A stretch of DNA of 64,000 bases, taken from CATOSP01 sp965204715 (GTDB taxonomy: Bacteria > Chloroflexota > Dehalococcoidia > Lucifugimonadales > UBA3495). The DNA is taken from the NCBI GenBank assembly GCA_965204715.1, contig OZ242009.1:868001-932000 (forward strand). Direction: 5' to 3'. Every line of letters starts with the position of its first letter. Within the stretch, counting starts at the first letter, position 1. Both the position numbers and the translations under genes were made by a program. Below, piece after piece: positions 8,372 to 17,118 of the stretch. The notes under the pieces were generated by a model. It searched no databases and was not told where the DNA came from. It saw nothing but the letters and a program-made list of their open reading frames with translations.

Positions 8372-9595
8372 CTAGACGCCGGAGACGCCCGAGGTGGACG
8401 GAGTGGCCGCTGCCCGCTCCCTGGTGCGGCTGATGCCCAGGCGCCGGGCCATGATCACCTTCTGAATCTCGATGGTCCCGCCTGGATGCGCCCCGGTCAG
8501 GCTGCTGCGCTGGTACACTTCCGGCTGTCCACCGAAGGGAGCGCGGGGTTCGTTGACCCCCAGCAGGGAATACATACCCATGATGTTCCGGGCCTTGTCC
8601 GCATTCCGAATCCGGAACTCCTTGCGATACAGCGCGCTCTGCGACCCGTGGTAGGTCATCTCCTGCCGGGCCTGGTACATCCAGTAGTTGCGCCGGGAGA
8701 ACAGGTCGTGGATACGGGACTCAATATAGGCCCCCATCGCGTCCTGCTGCACCACGGGGTTGTCGCCCAGCCTGTCGCCGTTGCTGCCCGTGCCGCGGAC
8801 GTAAAGGAGCAGGTTGTCCAGAGCCTCGTCCCGGGGCATCACCACGCCCCTGCCCCCGTGCTCGATTTCCAGCGTCGTCTGCGACACCTGCCAACCTTCC
8901 CGCTCCCCGCCGATCAGGTGATCGCCCGGGACGCGGACGTTGTCCATGAAGATGAAGCTCTGGTCGTTACCTGTCAGCAGGTTCAGCCGCCTCAACTCCA
9001 GGCCTGGCGCCGGGCACGGGATGAGGAAGTAACCCAGGTTCCGGTGCCGGGGCGCGTCCGGGTCGGTCACGATGGGGCCGAAAAGGTAGTCCGGGTCGCC
9101 GTGGCCGCTGATGAACGTCTTCTGTCCGGAGATGATCCAGTCATCCCCGTCGCGCACCGCCCGGCTCTGGAGAGACGCCAGGTCGGATCCCGCGTTGGGT
9201 TCGGTAAAGTTCTGGAAGGCAACCTTCTCTGCCTTGAGGATAGGGGCCAGCAGGTTGCGCTTCTGTTCCTCTGTGCCCCAGACCAGAATCGTCGGGAAAA
9301 CGTAGGTGTTGGTGAAGTCAGGGACAACCCTGGCCCGCTCGAACTCTTCATTGATGATGGTCTCATGCTCCCCGCTGAGACCGCCCCCGCCGTACTCCTT
9401 GGGGTAGGTGGGATAGAGCCAGCCCTTGGAGGCCAGGACCTGATGCATCTGCCGCCAGAAGGTGTAGTGCTCTTCGGTCAGGTCCAGACGGTCCACCGGA
9501 GCGCGCATAGCATTGGGAATGTTCTCTTCCAGCCAGGCGCGCACCTCTTGTCTAAACGCTTCCTGCTCCGGCGTATAATGGTACTTGAAGTCCAT
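8372..9595 (-). CDS. acyl-CoA dehydrogenase (alpha-like, apparently catalytic)
   Basis: 407-aa FAD flavoenzyme that introduces a trans-2 double bond into an acyl-CoA. Visible motifs are YPKEYGGGGLSGEHETI, the FAD/substrate motif FTEPNAGSDLASLQSRA, WIISGQKTFISGHGDPDY (beta domain), and the C-terminal HPGGTIEIQKVIMARRLG, which contains the position of the catalytic base Glu. It is the first gene of a four-paralogue minus-strand run (8372, 7441, 6142, 4936) and the only one of the four with both key motifs. Confidence 0.9.
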   Translation of the reverse strand: MDFKYHYTPEQEAFRQEVRAWLEENIPNAMRAPVDRLDLTEEHYTFWRQMHQVLASKGWLYPTYPKEYGGGGLSGEHETIINEEFERARVVPDFTNTYVFPTILVWGTEEQKRNLLAPILKAEKVAFQNFTEPNAGSDLASLQSRAVRDGDDWIISGQKTFISGHGDPDYLFGPIVTDPDAPRHRNLGYFLIPCPAPGLELRRLNLLTGNDQSFIFMDNVRVPGDHLIGGEREGWQVSQTTLEIEHGGRGVVMPRDEALDNLLLYVRGTGSNGDRLGDNPVVQQDAMGAYIESRIHDLFSRRNYWMYQARQEMTYHGSQSALYRKEFRIRNADKARNIMGMYSLLGVNEPRAPFGGQPEVYQRSSLTGAHPGGTIEIQKVIMARRLGISRTRERAAATPSTSGVSGV

Positions 9596-10030
9596 CTGGG
9601 AACCTCCTCCTCGTTTAGACGCTGACGTGGCGCAACCACCCGGCTGACACCTTTTCCAGCACTACCGCAATGGCCGAAAATATAGCCCGTACACCTCTCT
9701 TTGTCAACCTGCAAAGCCGCGCGCTAATGGTCTTTCTATGCCTCGGCAAAGGCTCCCCTACTCCCATGGGGAGAGGGGATGGGAGTGAGGGACGTCTTAC
9801 TCTCCAATCGTTTTGATCTGGCTCTCTCCCCCAGCCCTGATGTGGGAGAGAATAGAAAGGTCAGTCGTCTGCCTGCGCCGAGATTGACAGTACCGGCTGA
9901 GGCAACTACACTCGAAAAGTCGTGTTTTATGCCCTCAGCCCTTACAAGTAAGGGTTAAAAGGCGGCGGTAATCGACACAGGGTTTCGAGCAATCGATATT
10001 GGGGCTGTTGCGGACGCTCCCTGAGACAAC
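9596..10030. other. 435-base intergenic region with a REP-like element
   Basis: Separates divergent transcription of the acyl-CoA dehydrogenase run and the PQQ-type protein. No gene seen. Positions about 9751-9860 hold a low-complexity palindromic element made of CTCCC/GGGAG and CTCTCCC...GGGAGAG pairs. Similar CCCTCACCC/CTCTCCC-type sequence recurs at about 26320-26350 and 52420-52450, so this looks like a dispersed repeat. Confidence 0.5.
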
Positions 10031-11494
10031 ATGACAACTAGTGGAATGCCATTGAACGACCCCGGCGGCGCGCCTGGGGTTCCCACGGAACAGGTGCGGC
10101 GGTGCCGTTCCTGCGGATACGAGAACCCCGCGGAAGGGGCGGAACGCTGCCACAACTGCTGGATGCTTCTCGAAGGCATCGCGCCCCTGTACATGGGGGA
10201 AAGCGTACCCAAGAGCTGGTGGCTCAGGCTGCTCACCGCGGGCATGATGGTCAAGTGGGTCCCCTTGGCAATTGTCCTCGCCGGTGTCCTCTGGTGGTTG
10301 TCCGCCTACTTCCAGTGGGGGCCGAACCCGGCAAGCGCAATGACCACAATGGAGGCCCACACCGGCCCCGGCGCCTGGTCCCTGGGCCGGGCCGACGCCC
10401 GGAACACAGGCTTCACGCCGGACAATGCGCCTGTGCCTGGACAGGTCAAGTGGACATTCACTGACGACTTGCCCATGGAGTCCAGTCCGGCGGTCGTCGA
10501 GGGGCGGGTATTCCTCACCACCGGCGACGGGCGCACCGTGGCGCTGGACCAGGCTACCGGCGCACTCGTCTGGGAATACGACACGGGGCTTCCTTCCAGT
10601 TCAACCCCTGCCGTGTCGGGAGACCTGGTCATCGCGGCCTACACCCCCGGCCTGATAGTCGCTCTCGACCGTGCCACCGGCACCCCCCAGTGGTCGGTGG
10701 ACCTGCGCCAACCCATCTCGGCTTCCCCCATCGTGGCCGATGGGACCCTCTACTTCGGGGCGGGCGACCGTTTGCTCCACGCAATGGACGTTACCTCCGG
10801 GGAAGAGCTGTGGACATTCCCCACCCAGGACTGGATCGTTTCTCCGGTGGCCTACCATGACGGGACGGTAGTGGTGGCCTCCCAGGACAGCCTGGTCTAC
10901 CTGGTCAACGCCGACTCGGGCAAGCAGCGGCTGATGTTCGATACCGGGCGGCAGCGTTTCGGTGGCGGCCCGACCATCAGTGGCGACGTCGTATACTTCA
11001 GTTCCGACCGCGGCTGGGTCTGGGCCATCGACCGGCTGGCCAAGTCATGGCCCGGGCAACGGAAGTGGTTCAAGGTAAAGATCAACCTGTTCGTCTGGCA
11101 GGTGATAAACACCCGCCCGGTGCAGCCGGGAGGACTGTGGTCCAAGCGTGTCGGCGGCCAGATACAGGGACTGTTGTCAGTGGCCCACGGCAATGTGTTC
11201 GGCGCGACCCAGGAAGGCAAGGTATTCGCCCGGGACGCCGGTTCAGGCGCGGCTATCTGGTCGGCCCAGTTGGACGAGCCTGTCTCCACCGAACCCACCG
11301 TCGCCGGAAATACCGTGCTGACGGGGACGGAAAGCGGCAAGGTCTTTGGAGTAGACGCCGCCACGGGCGAAGTTCTGTGGGACTTCGACGCCGGGACCGG
11401 GCTGGTTACGGCCAGTCCCGTCGTCGCCGGGAACACTATGTTCGTGGTCACCCAGGGGGGCGTCCTTCACGCCATCACCGCCGACGGCAGCTAG
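10031..11494 (+). CDS. membrane-anchored PQQ-type beta-propeller with N-terminal zinc ribbon
   Basis: 487 aa. An N-terminal zinc ribbon (CRSCGYENPAEGAERCHNC, about residues 22-40) is followed by one membrane span (about residues 75-98, WVPLAIVLAGVLWWLSAYF). A large extracytoplasmic beta-propeller follows, with repeated blades of the type GRVFLTTGDGRTVALDQATGALVWEYDTG, about seven copies in all, like PQQ-binding-like and BamB repeats. The repeats resemble quinoprotein dehydrogenase blades, but no catalytic dehydrogenase residues are evident, so a scaffold role is more likely than a PQQ enzyme. It stands alone. Confidence 0.85.
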   Translation: MTTSGMPLNDPGGAPGVPTEQVRRCRSCGYENPAEGAERCHNCWMLLEGIAPLYMGESVPKSWWLRLLTAGMMVKWVPLAIVLAGVLWWLSAYFQWGPNPASAMTTMEAHTGPGAWSLGRADARNTGFTPDNAPVPGQVKWTFTDDLPMESSPAVVEGRVFLTTGDGRTVALDQATGALVWEYDTGLPSSSTPAVSGDLVIAAYTPGLIVALDRATGTPQWSVDLRQPISASPIVADGTLYFGAGDRLLHAMDVTSGEELWTFPTQDWIVSPVAYHDGTVVVASQDSLVYLVNADSGKQRLMFDTGRQRFGGGPTISGDVVYFSSDRGWVWAIDRLAKSWPGQRKWFKVKINLFVWQVINTRPVQPGGLWSKRVGGQIQGLLSVAHGNVFGATQEGKVFARDAGSGAAIWSAQLDEPVSTEPTVAGNTVLTGTESGKVFGVDAATGEVLWDFDAGTGLVTASPVVAGNTMFVVTQGGVLHAITADGS

Positions 11495-11709
11495 GTCAGC
11501 GGTCGCCGCCTCAGCCCGGTTCCGGCAAGCACAGGGGTGGCTATGGAGAAGGTTGCTGTGCCCCCCAGTCCGGACTATTCTCAAGACCCGGACCGGGCAG
11601 ACTCCTCGGAGGGGTCCATTGTCTGGCAAGGCTTCGTTGCGGGAGAAGCCCCTCTGAATATCTGCTGATAGATTTAGCGGCAGCCTCTTATGGGAACCCC
11701 TGGGTTCAA

Positions 11710-12249
11710 CTAACAGTCGACTTTGAGTTGGTCTGCACTCCTGACCGTAATCGAAGGTCTTTCGTCCCAGTCCTTCTCGATGGGGCCGGTCACGCAGACC
11801 ACTTTCTTCAGGTAATTCGGACCAAAATTGCTTGTGCTGGGGAAGTTGTTCTCAGGCTTGAGCGCGTCCTCTCTCCAGACTACCACCGTGAATGTATCCG
11901 GGATTTCCTGTTCCGATATCTTCGACCCTCTCTCAACCAGGGCCGGAGTGTCGAAGAGGAGCAGGTGCGGCCTGCCAGACCGGCCGGAAATCCACTGGTA
12001 GTCCTCCACGAAACCGCGGACGGTCACCTCTTGTCCGATGTGTTCTCCGGCTTTGGACGACGGAATGAAACCCATCGCCTCAGTCTCCTTGGCCATCGAG
12101 TCCGGGTCCTGGCTGGCGGAAGCCGCCTCTCCCGCCCCACCTCCATTGGATGAGCCAGCCGCCGACTCCGACCCGCCGCAGCCCACGGCCAAGGTCAGCA
12201 TTCCAATCAGACCCAGTACCAGTAGTGGAAACACGATGCCTGCCCTCAT
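11710..12249 (-). CDS. lipoprotein with OB-fold-like domain
   Basis: Lipoprotein signal peptide (FPLLVLGLIGMLTLAVGCGG, lipobox L-A-V-G-C at about residue 24), then a Ser/Gly/Ala-rich linker. The domain GQEVTVRGFVEDYQWISGRSG...PSITVRSADQLKV has the strand pattern of a small OB-fold, as in tRNA-anticodon-like or nucleic-acid-binding lipoproteins. Family not firmly recognised. It lies downstream of the permease genes but is separated from them by a strong inverted repeat, so it is probably a separate unit. Confidence 0.7.
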   Translation of the reverse strand: MRAGIVFPLLVLGLIGMLTLAVGCGGSESAAGSSNGGGAGEAASASQDPDSMAKETEAMGFIPSSKAGEHIGQEVTVRGFVEDYQWISGRSGRPHLLLFDTPALVERGSKISEQEIPDTFTVVVWREDALKPENNFPSTSNFGPNYLKKVVCVTGPIEKDWDERPSITVRSADQLKVDC

Positions 12250-12294
12250 AACACTCCCTGCCTTATCTGAGCTTCGAACGAATCTCCAGTTACA

Positions 12295-12336
12295 AAATCC
12301 CCCCCTCAGGTCACACTTGTAACCAAGGGGGGATTT
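12295..12336 (-). terminator. terminator of the first permease operon
   Basis: Inverted repeat AAATCCCCCC / GGGGGGATTT (arms 12295-12304 and 12327-12336) downstream of the DppC-type gene that ends at 12395. On the minus strand the second arm runs into ATTTTG. Confidence 0.6.
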
Positions 12337-12394
12337 CTGAGAACAGCCCCACGGGGCGGGCTGCCCTGCGGTTGTTATTAGCAGATATATCTCT

Positions 12395-13384
12395 TTAGGT
12401 GGCCCCCCTCAGCTTGGGATCCATCACGTCCCGGATCGCGTCTCCAAGGACGTTCCAGGAAAAGACCACCACCGCGATTGCCAGACCTGGGAATATCGCC
12501 AGGGACGGGGCCACGGTTACGTTGGCGGAACTGGCCTGGCTGAGCATCCCGCCCCAGGACGGAACATCAATGGGAGTGCCAACGCCCAGGAAGCTGAGAG
12601 ACGCTTCTGCGATGATCGCTCCGCCAAGATGGAAGGTGAAGATCACCAGGTAAAGGGCGAAGCAGTTGGGTATCATGTGCTTGATCATGATCCGCCAGTT
12701 GCCCGCGCCCACCGCCTGGGACGCAAGGATATAGTCCATCTCCTTGATAGCCATGAACTGGGACCGCATGATGCGGGCCGTGCTTGGAATGTACACAATA
12801 CTGAGCGCGATTATCACGTTGAGCAGGGAAGCGCCCAGCGCCGCCATAATCGCAATGGCCAGGATCAACGTCGGGAATGAAATGAGAGCGTCTATGAACC
12901 GCTGGACCGTGAGGTCCGTAGCTCCCCCGAAATGGACGCTGATGACACCCACCATCATCCCAATGGTGCAACCCACGAAGGATGCAACGATCCCCACGTA
13001 CAGGGAGATACGGGCGCCGTAGACCAAGCGGCTGAAAACGTCCCTCGACAGGTGGTCAGCACCGAATAGCATGGTCCCTTCCGGGTCTGCTGACTGGGTG
13101 CCCGGGGGCGCCCATTTGCACCTGGGGCCTTCATCAGTAACACATGAACTGATGACAGTGTAAGGGTTGTACATCGCTATCACAGGGGCAAAAACGGCCA
13201 TGAGTACCAGGCCCATCGCAACCGCTGCCCCGAAGGTCCCTAGGGGTTTACGGGTAATGAAGAATATAATGTTCTGCCACAAGGTCCGCTTGGGCGGCAG
13301 AACGAGAACGGGCTGCGCTGGAGCCGGTACCGCGGCTGCGGATTGGTCTGGGGCCGCTCCGGCGGGAGTTTGTTCTTGGGCCAT
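12395..13384 (-). CDS. peptide-type ABC transporter permease, DppC-like
   Basis: Inner-membrane permease subunit of the dipeptide/oligopeptide/nickel ABC importer family. It has an N-terminal cytoplasmic segment with an Ala/Pro-rich stretch, first membrane span FGAAVAMGLVLMAVFAPVI, a DppC-type periplasmic loop (LFGADHLSRDVFSRLVYGARISLYVG), and the cytoplasmic EAA-like loop (MDYILASQAVGAGNWRIMIKHMIPN). 329 aa, normal length. It lies 36 bases downstream of the DppB-like gene and is certainly co-transcribed. No ATPase gene follows. Confidence 0.92.
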   Translation of the reverse strand: MAQEQTPAGAAPDQSAAAVPAPAQPVLVLPPKRTLWQNIIFFITRKPLGTFGAAVAMGLVLMAVFAPVIAMYNPYTVISSCVTDEGPRCKWAPPGTQSADPEGTMLFGADHLSRDVFSRLVYGARISLYVGIVASFVGCTIGMMVGVISVHFGGATDLTVQRFIDALISFPTLILAIAIMAALGASLLNVIIALSIVYIPSTARIMRSQFMAIKEMDYILASQAVGAGNWRIMIKHMIPNCFALYLVIFTFHLGGAIIAEASLSFLGVGTPIDVPSWGGMLSQASSANVTVAPSLAIFPGLAIAVVVFSWNVLGDAIRDVMDPKLRGAT

Positions 13385-13420
13385 CTTTATACCCCTACGC
13401 GAATACGTGAAATTGCCGGG

Positions 13421-14383
13421 TTAGCTGTACCGAATCCTGGGATTCAGCCAGGCATAGGTTAGGTCCAGCACCAGATTCAGAAGCAACACTACCACAGCTA
13501 TCATCACTACAATAGCCTGGATCACGGGGAAGTCCCGGCTGGTGATGGCAGTAATCAGGAGACGGCCCATTCCGGGAAGCAGGAATATCACCTCGATGAT
13601 CACCGTCCCGGAGATCAGGCGGCCGAACTCGTACCCTGTGAGGGTGACTACCGGAAGCAGGGCATTTCGCAGGGCATGGCGGGATATGACGGTCCCTTCC
13701 CGCAGGCCCTTGGAACGGGCAGTCCTGATGTAGTCCTCGTGCAGCACTTCCAGCATTGCCGACCGGGTAATGCGCGCTATGAACGCCATGTTGGATGTGC
13801 CAAGCGCAATTGCCGGGAATACCAGCTGCTGGAAGTTGCTCCAGGGTTCATCCCAGACGTTCTTGTAGTCCAGTGGCGGGGCCCATCCAAAGAATAGCAC
13901 CAGGAAGAAAATCGTCATCACCCCGACCCAGAAGTTGGGCAGGGCGATTCCCATGATGGTAATAACCCTCGTGACGTAATCGCCAATCGTATCCTGCTTA
14001 ATTGCGGAAAGGACTCCCAACGGTATGGCCACGATACTGGCCATAATCAGAGACATGAGGCCAAGTTCGATAGTGACAGGGAGCCTGTGCTTGATGTCGT
14101 CAATCACTTTGTCGCCTTCGTAGAAGTACGAGGTCCCAAAGTCCCCCTGAAGCATGTTGCCCACCCATCTGATGTACTGAATGTAGATGGGCTTGTCGGT
14201 GCCCAATTTGGCTCTGAGGGCATCCAACTGCTCCTGGGTGTAGTCGTCGTCCCCCTCTTCTCCACCAAGGATGAGCACCGCCGGATCACCAGGCACCACC
14301 CGGAGGATGGCAAACACCAGCACCGTCACGATGACCAAGGTGGGTACAAACAGGAAGGACCGCTTGATGATGTATGTCTTCAT
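13421..14383 (-). CDS. peptide-type ABC transporter permease, DppB-like
   Basis: Partner permease of 12395-13384. The first span FLFVPTLVIVTVLVFAILRVVPGDPAV and the RVVPGDP motif are diagnostic of DppB/OppB-type proteins. The EAA loop is EDYIRTARSKGLREGTVISRHALRNALLP. 320 aa. An Asp/Glu-rich insertion (GGEEGDDDYTQEQLDALRAKLGTDKPIYIQY) follows the first span, as in the other DppB paralogues here (20139, 44233). Its own promoter-like module lies at 14649-14681. Confidence 0.92.
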   Translation of the reverse strand: MKTYIIKRSFLFVPTLVIVTVLVFAILRVVPGDPAVLILGGEEGDDDYTQEQLDALRAKLGTDKPIYIQYIRWVGNMLQGDFGTSYFYEGDKVIDDIKHRLPVTIELGLMSLIMASIVAIPLGVLSAIKQDTIGDYVTRVITIMGIALPNFWVGVMTIFFLVLFFGWAPPLDYKNVWDEPWSNFQQLVFPAIALGTSNMAFIARITRSAMLEVLHEDYIRTARSKGLREGTVISRHALRNALLPVVTLTGYEFGRLISGTVIIEVIFLLPGMGRLLITAITSRDFPVIQAIVVMIAVVVLLLNLVLDLTYAWLNPRIRYS

Positions 14384-14648
14384 CTTGCTCCTGAATCTTA
14401 TTGGTGAACCGGGTCCCGGCTCTCTGAGGATATCCTGGCGATTAGTTCGGGTCCAACCAAGCTGTCAGGCGACTGACCGTCAACGAATAACGAAGCCGAC
14501 TCCGGTCAAATATGCTAGAGCTTATGCGTATCCGTAGACGAAGAACACTGCTTTTTCAGCGCAACTTTTCGGATACGATGCTGGTGACATCGCAGCCTAC
14601 ATACTCAAATAGCAGTGAGAACGTCTCACCCCTATCCCAGATTGCGAG

Positions 14649-14681
14649 ACACTATATTATAGGCTCAAATAAAGTGTCAAT
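14649..14681 (-). promoter_or_regulatory. conserved 33-base promoter-like module upstream of dppB-like gene
   Basis: On the minus strand this carries TTGACA followed 13 bases later by TATAAT, within TATAATATAG. A near copy stands at 16859-16891 upstream of the binding-protein gene: 24 of 33 bases match without gaps, including the flanking ACACTATAT and TGTCAAT blocks. The 13-base spacing is shorter than sigma-70 usage, so the functional -10 may be the overlapping ATATAG at 17 bases, or the module may be an operator. Confidence 0.5.
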
Positions 14682-14749
14682 AGCTTTTCCTGGGACATCC
14701 GACACCCGGACTCACGCCCCAAGGTAGTAACTGCTACGGCGAATAGAAC

Positions 14750-14776
14750 AGGCCGGTCCCCGACGGGGACCGGCCT
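14750..14776 (-). terminator. hairpin between binding-protein gene and permease genes
   Basis: Perfect 13-bp palindrome (AGGCCGGTCCCCG / CGGGGACCGGCCT) 26 bases after the stop of the 14802-16673 gene. It probably terminates or attenuates transcription, so that the abundant binding protein is expressed above the permeases. Confidence 0.7.
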
Positions 14777-14801
14777 GCATGTGTGCCTACCGGTGAGTTG
14801 G

Positions 14802-16673
14802 TTAGTTGCACTCAGGGTCGCACCATACGTGCTCCCAGCGCGAACCCTGGTAGGTGAAGTTGAAGTTCTGGATCCGGTGCTCCACCCCGTGGTGCCTATC
14901 GACCCAGTAGATGTAGGGGTTGGCCGAACCCTCGTAGGCCAGTCTGCCCATCTCCTGGACGATGGCCTTCCGTTTCTCCTGGTCCGGCTCCCGCACCTGC
15001 TGCTCAAAGAGCGCCTCCACGCCCTCAGGAGCGTAGTACTTGCCGCGCCCGCCACCGGACCACTGGGGGGTGGTCCCGCGGATGTACCGGGCGAAGAGGG
15101 CATCGGGGTCGTTCATGAAGATGCTGCCGCCCTGAACGGCGAACTGGTAGTCTCCGGCCCAGTAGGCGTCGAAGCCCGCGCCGCTCTCCATCACCCTGAG
15201 CGTAATGTTCCAGCCCAACGCCTCCTCGAGCTGCTGCTTGACCAGTACCGCAACGTCCGGGTAGTCGCAGCAGTTCCGGGCATGGAGGACGATATCAATG
15301 TTTTCCATCCCCGCATTGGCTATCAGCTGTTGGGCCTCGGCCAGGTCGTCCGGGTGCTTCTGGCCGTCTATGTCCCGGTAGCCGGGAAGATTGTCGTACT
15401 CGGCATCCGGCAGACTGTACCAGAACCCGCGCGGCAACGGGTAGCCCTTGGCGTACATCCCCTCGCTGATGTTGTCGATGATCGGCTTCGGGTTGACGGC
15501 CAGTTTCACCGCTTTCCGTACATCTGGGTTGTCGAAGGGGGCCTTGGCCGTGTTCATCTGGATGTACATCATGCTGATGGGACCGGCCCAGTGCATGGTC
15601 AGGTTGTCCATGTCCTCGTCAAGCTGCAATGCCTCGGCAACCGTCAGGTTGTCGATGGACTGGTTGCTGGTCAGGATCTGCCCTGTCTTGAAGGCCGCGA
15701 TCACCCGCCCCGAGTCCGTCATCACGAAGTGCTTCATCCCGTCGATGTAGGGACGGCCTTCCTTGAAGTAGTCATCGTTCCGGTCGTACTCCACCGACAC
15801 TTCCTTCACGTAGTCCACGAACTTGAAAGGCCCGGAGCCGACCAAGGCATCCATGTTGCTCCCCGCCATGGCTATCTCCTGGCCCACCACCACGTGCTCC
15901 GGGATGATCAGGCAGGTGTGGTTGGCGATGGCCGGGAAGAAGCCGCCGCTGGGGAACTTGATGACGACCTCTGCTGTCTTCTCGTCAATCGCCCGCGACT
16001 GGCCCGAGTCGTAGTAGAGGGCGGTGTTGCAGTGGGTGGATGTGGAGCGGCCCTTGATCGCCGGGAACTGGTCCGGCGCCACCATGCTCTCCAGGCTGAA
16101 CACCACGTCCTTGGCAGTGACCGGGGTGCCGTCCCACCACGTTGCTTCCGGGTGGACCTTGAAGGTGTAGGTCACACCGTCATCGGCCAGCTCCCAGCTC
16201 TCGCACAGGTCGCAGCGAAGGTCCCCCTGGTCCGCCGTCTCCGGGTTGTACTCGATGAGGTTGTTGAACAGGGGGGCCATGTTCATGTTGAGCACCGACG
16301 ACTGGTGGATCATCCGCTGGCGCACGTCGGCGTACTGGCTCATGTTGATGAACCCGCCGCGCTTGGCCTCGGCGATGTAGTAGGGGTTTTCCTTAGCCTC
16401 GGCCTTGGCCCCGGGGGCCACCTGGACCGCCGCGCCCTCGTGGGTCTTCTTCTCGTAGATCTCCGGCGTGACCACTACTTCCTTGACGACTTCGACTTCC
16501 TTGACCACCTCTTTCTCGACGATGACTTCCTTGGGGACCTCCTTGACTACTTCCTTCTCGATGATCTGTGGCTCCGCCGGCGCGGCTGACCCGCAGGCAA
16601 CGACCAGGGCCAACACCAACAGGAGCGGAATCAGGATGAGTCCTCGTGAAACCTTTGACAAGCCTGGTGCCAT
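14802..16673 (-). CDS. peptide-type ABC substrate-binding lipoprotein (SBP 1)
   Basis: Extracytoplasmic solute-binding protein of family 5 (DppA/OppA type). I chose ATG 16673 because GGAGG lies just upstream and the lipoprotein signal follows directly (GLILIPLLLVLALVVACGSAAP, Cys about residue 26). Next is a charged linker rich in EKEVVKEV repeats, then the binding domain (NLIEYNPETADQGDLRCDLCESWELADDG, VTAKDVVFSLESMV). About 623 aa. It is a near-duplicate of the next gene (17119-18993) and precedes a DppB/DppC pair. The ligand is not determinable; family 5 covers peptides, nickel and sugars. Confidence 0.92.
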   Translation of the reverse strand: MAPGLSKVSRGLILIPLLLVLALVVACGSAAPAEPQIIEKEVVKEVPKEVIVEKEVVKEVEVVKEVVVTPEIYEKKTHEGAAVQVAPGAKAEAKENPYYIAEAKRGGFINMSQYADVRQRMIHQSSVLNMNMAPLFNNLIEYNPETADQGDLRCDLCESWELADDGVTYTFKVHPEATWWDGTPVTAKDVVFSLESMVAPDQFPAIKGRSTSTHCNTALYYDSGQSRAIDEKTAEVVIKFPSGGFFPAIANHTCLIIPEHVVVGQEIAMAGSNMDALVGSGPFKFVDYVKEVSVEYDRNDDYFKEGRPYIDGMKHFVMTDSGRVIAAFKTGQILTSNQSIDNLTVAEALQLDEDMDNLTMHWAGPISMMYIQMNTAKAPFDNPDVRKAVKLAVNPKPIIDNISEGMYAKGYPLPRGFWYSLPDAEYDNLPGYRDIDGQKHPDDLAEAQQLIANAGMENIDIVLHARNCCDYPDVAVLVKQQLEEALGWNITLRVMESGAGFDAYWAGDYQFAVQGGSIFMNDPDALFARYIRGTTPQWSGGGRGKYYAPEGVEALFEQQVREPDQEKRKAIVQEMGRLAYEGSANPYIYWVDRHHGVEHRIQNFNFTYQGSRWEHVWCDPECN

Positions 16674-16858
16674 AAGCTGTCCTCCAACACTTTGCCAGAT
16701 ACTGGCTTGGGAATGCCGGTCGTACCGGGATGGCTTCCTGCTCCAGGCCAAGACCGGGATTGCATAACGGGAGCATGCCCACATGCGCTATGCTCGCTAA
16801 ACTATAGGTACAGACCTATGTTGATACGCATTCAGGCTCTCCCACTCTGGAGCGCCAA

Positions 16859-16891
16859 ACACTATATGATAGTCTTCGATTACATGTCAAT
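16859..16891 (-). promoter_or_regulatory. conserved 33-base promoter-like module upstream of SBP 1
   Basis: Matches the module at 14649-14681 at 24 of 33 positions. On the minus strand it reads TTGACA, 13 bases, TATCAT then ATAGTGT. It lies 185 bases upstream of the start at 16673. The two copies suggest common control of SBP 1 and the following permease genes. Confidence 0.5.
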
Positions 16892-17066
16892 GGGTTTATC
16901 ATATATTCCGATGTGAGACGATAATACGGATTTGTAATACGAATAAGATGCATATTATAGGTAACTAGCTTTGTTAGTCAGCGAATTCTGTTCAAGACTT
17001 GTATTGAATTGGACATACAAGTGATGTTGCTGTCGTTTAGTCAGTATAGACCGAGGCAAAAGAGAA

Positions 17067-17094
17067 GGGCCGGTCCCCTCAAGGGGACCGGCCC
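17067..17094 (-). terminator. rho-independent terminator of SBP 2
   Basis: Perfect 12-bp arms GGGCCGGTCCCC / GGGGACCGGCCC with loop TCAA. On the minus strand it is followed by TTCTCTTTTGCC. It lies 25 bases past the stop of the 17119-18993 gene. Confidence 0.8.
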
Positions 17095-17118
17095 CGAACG
17101 TCCGTCGAGGGATTGACT

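Larger units (their letters stand above)
16674..17118. other. AT-rich intergenic region between the two duplicated binding-protein genes
   Basis: 445 bases, distinctly AT-rich in 16800-17040 compared with the GC-rich genes. It holds the hairpin terminator of the upstream gene (17067-17094) and the promoter-like module at 16859-16891. No gene seen. Confidence 0.55.

Noticed and set aside
14781..16589. 602-aa plus-strand frame opposite SBP 1, and similar frames opposite SBP 2 and SBP 3
   Set aside because: Antisense shadows of conserved binding-protein genes; His/Val/Gly-rich composition typical of reverse reading.
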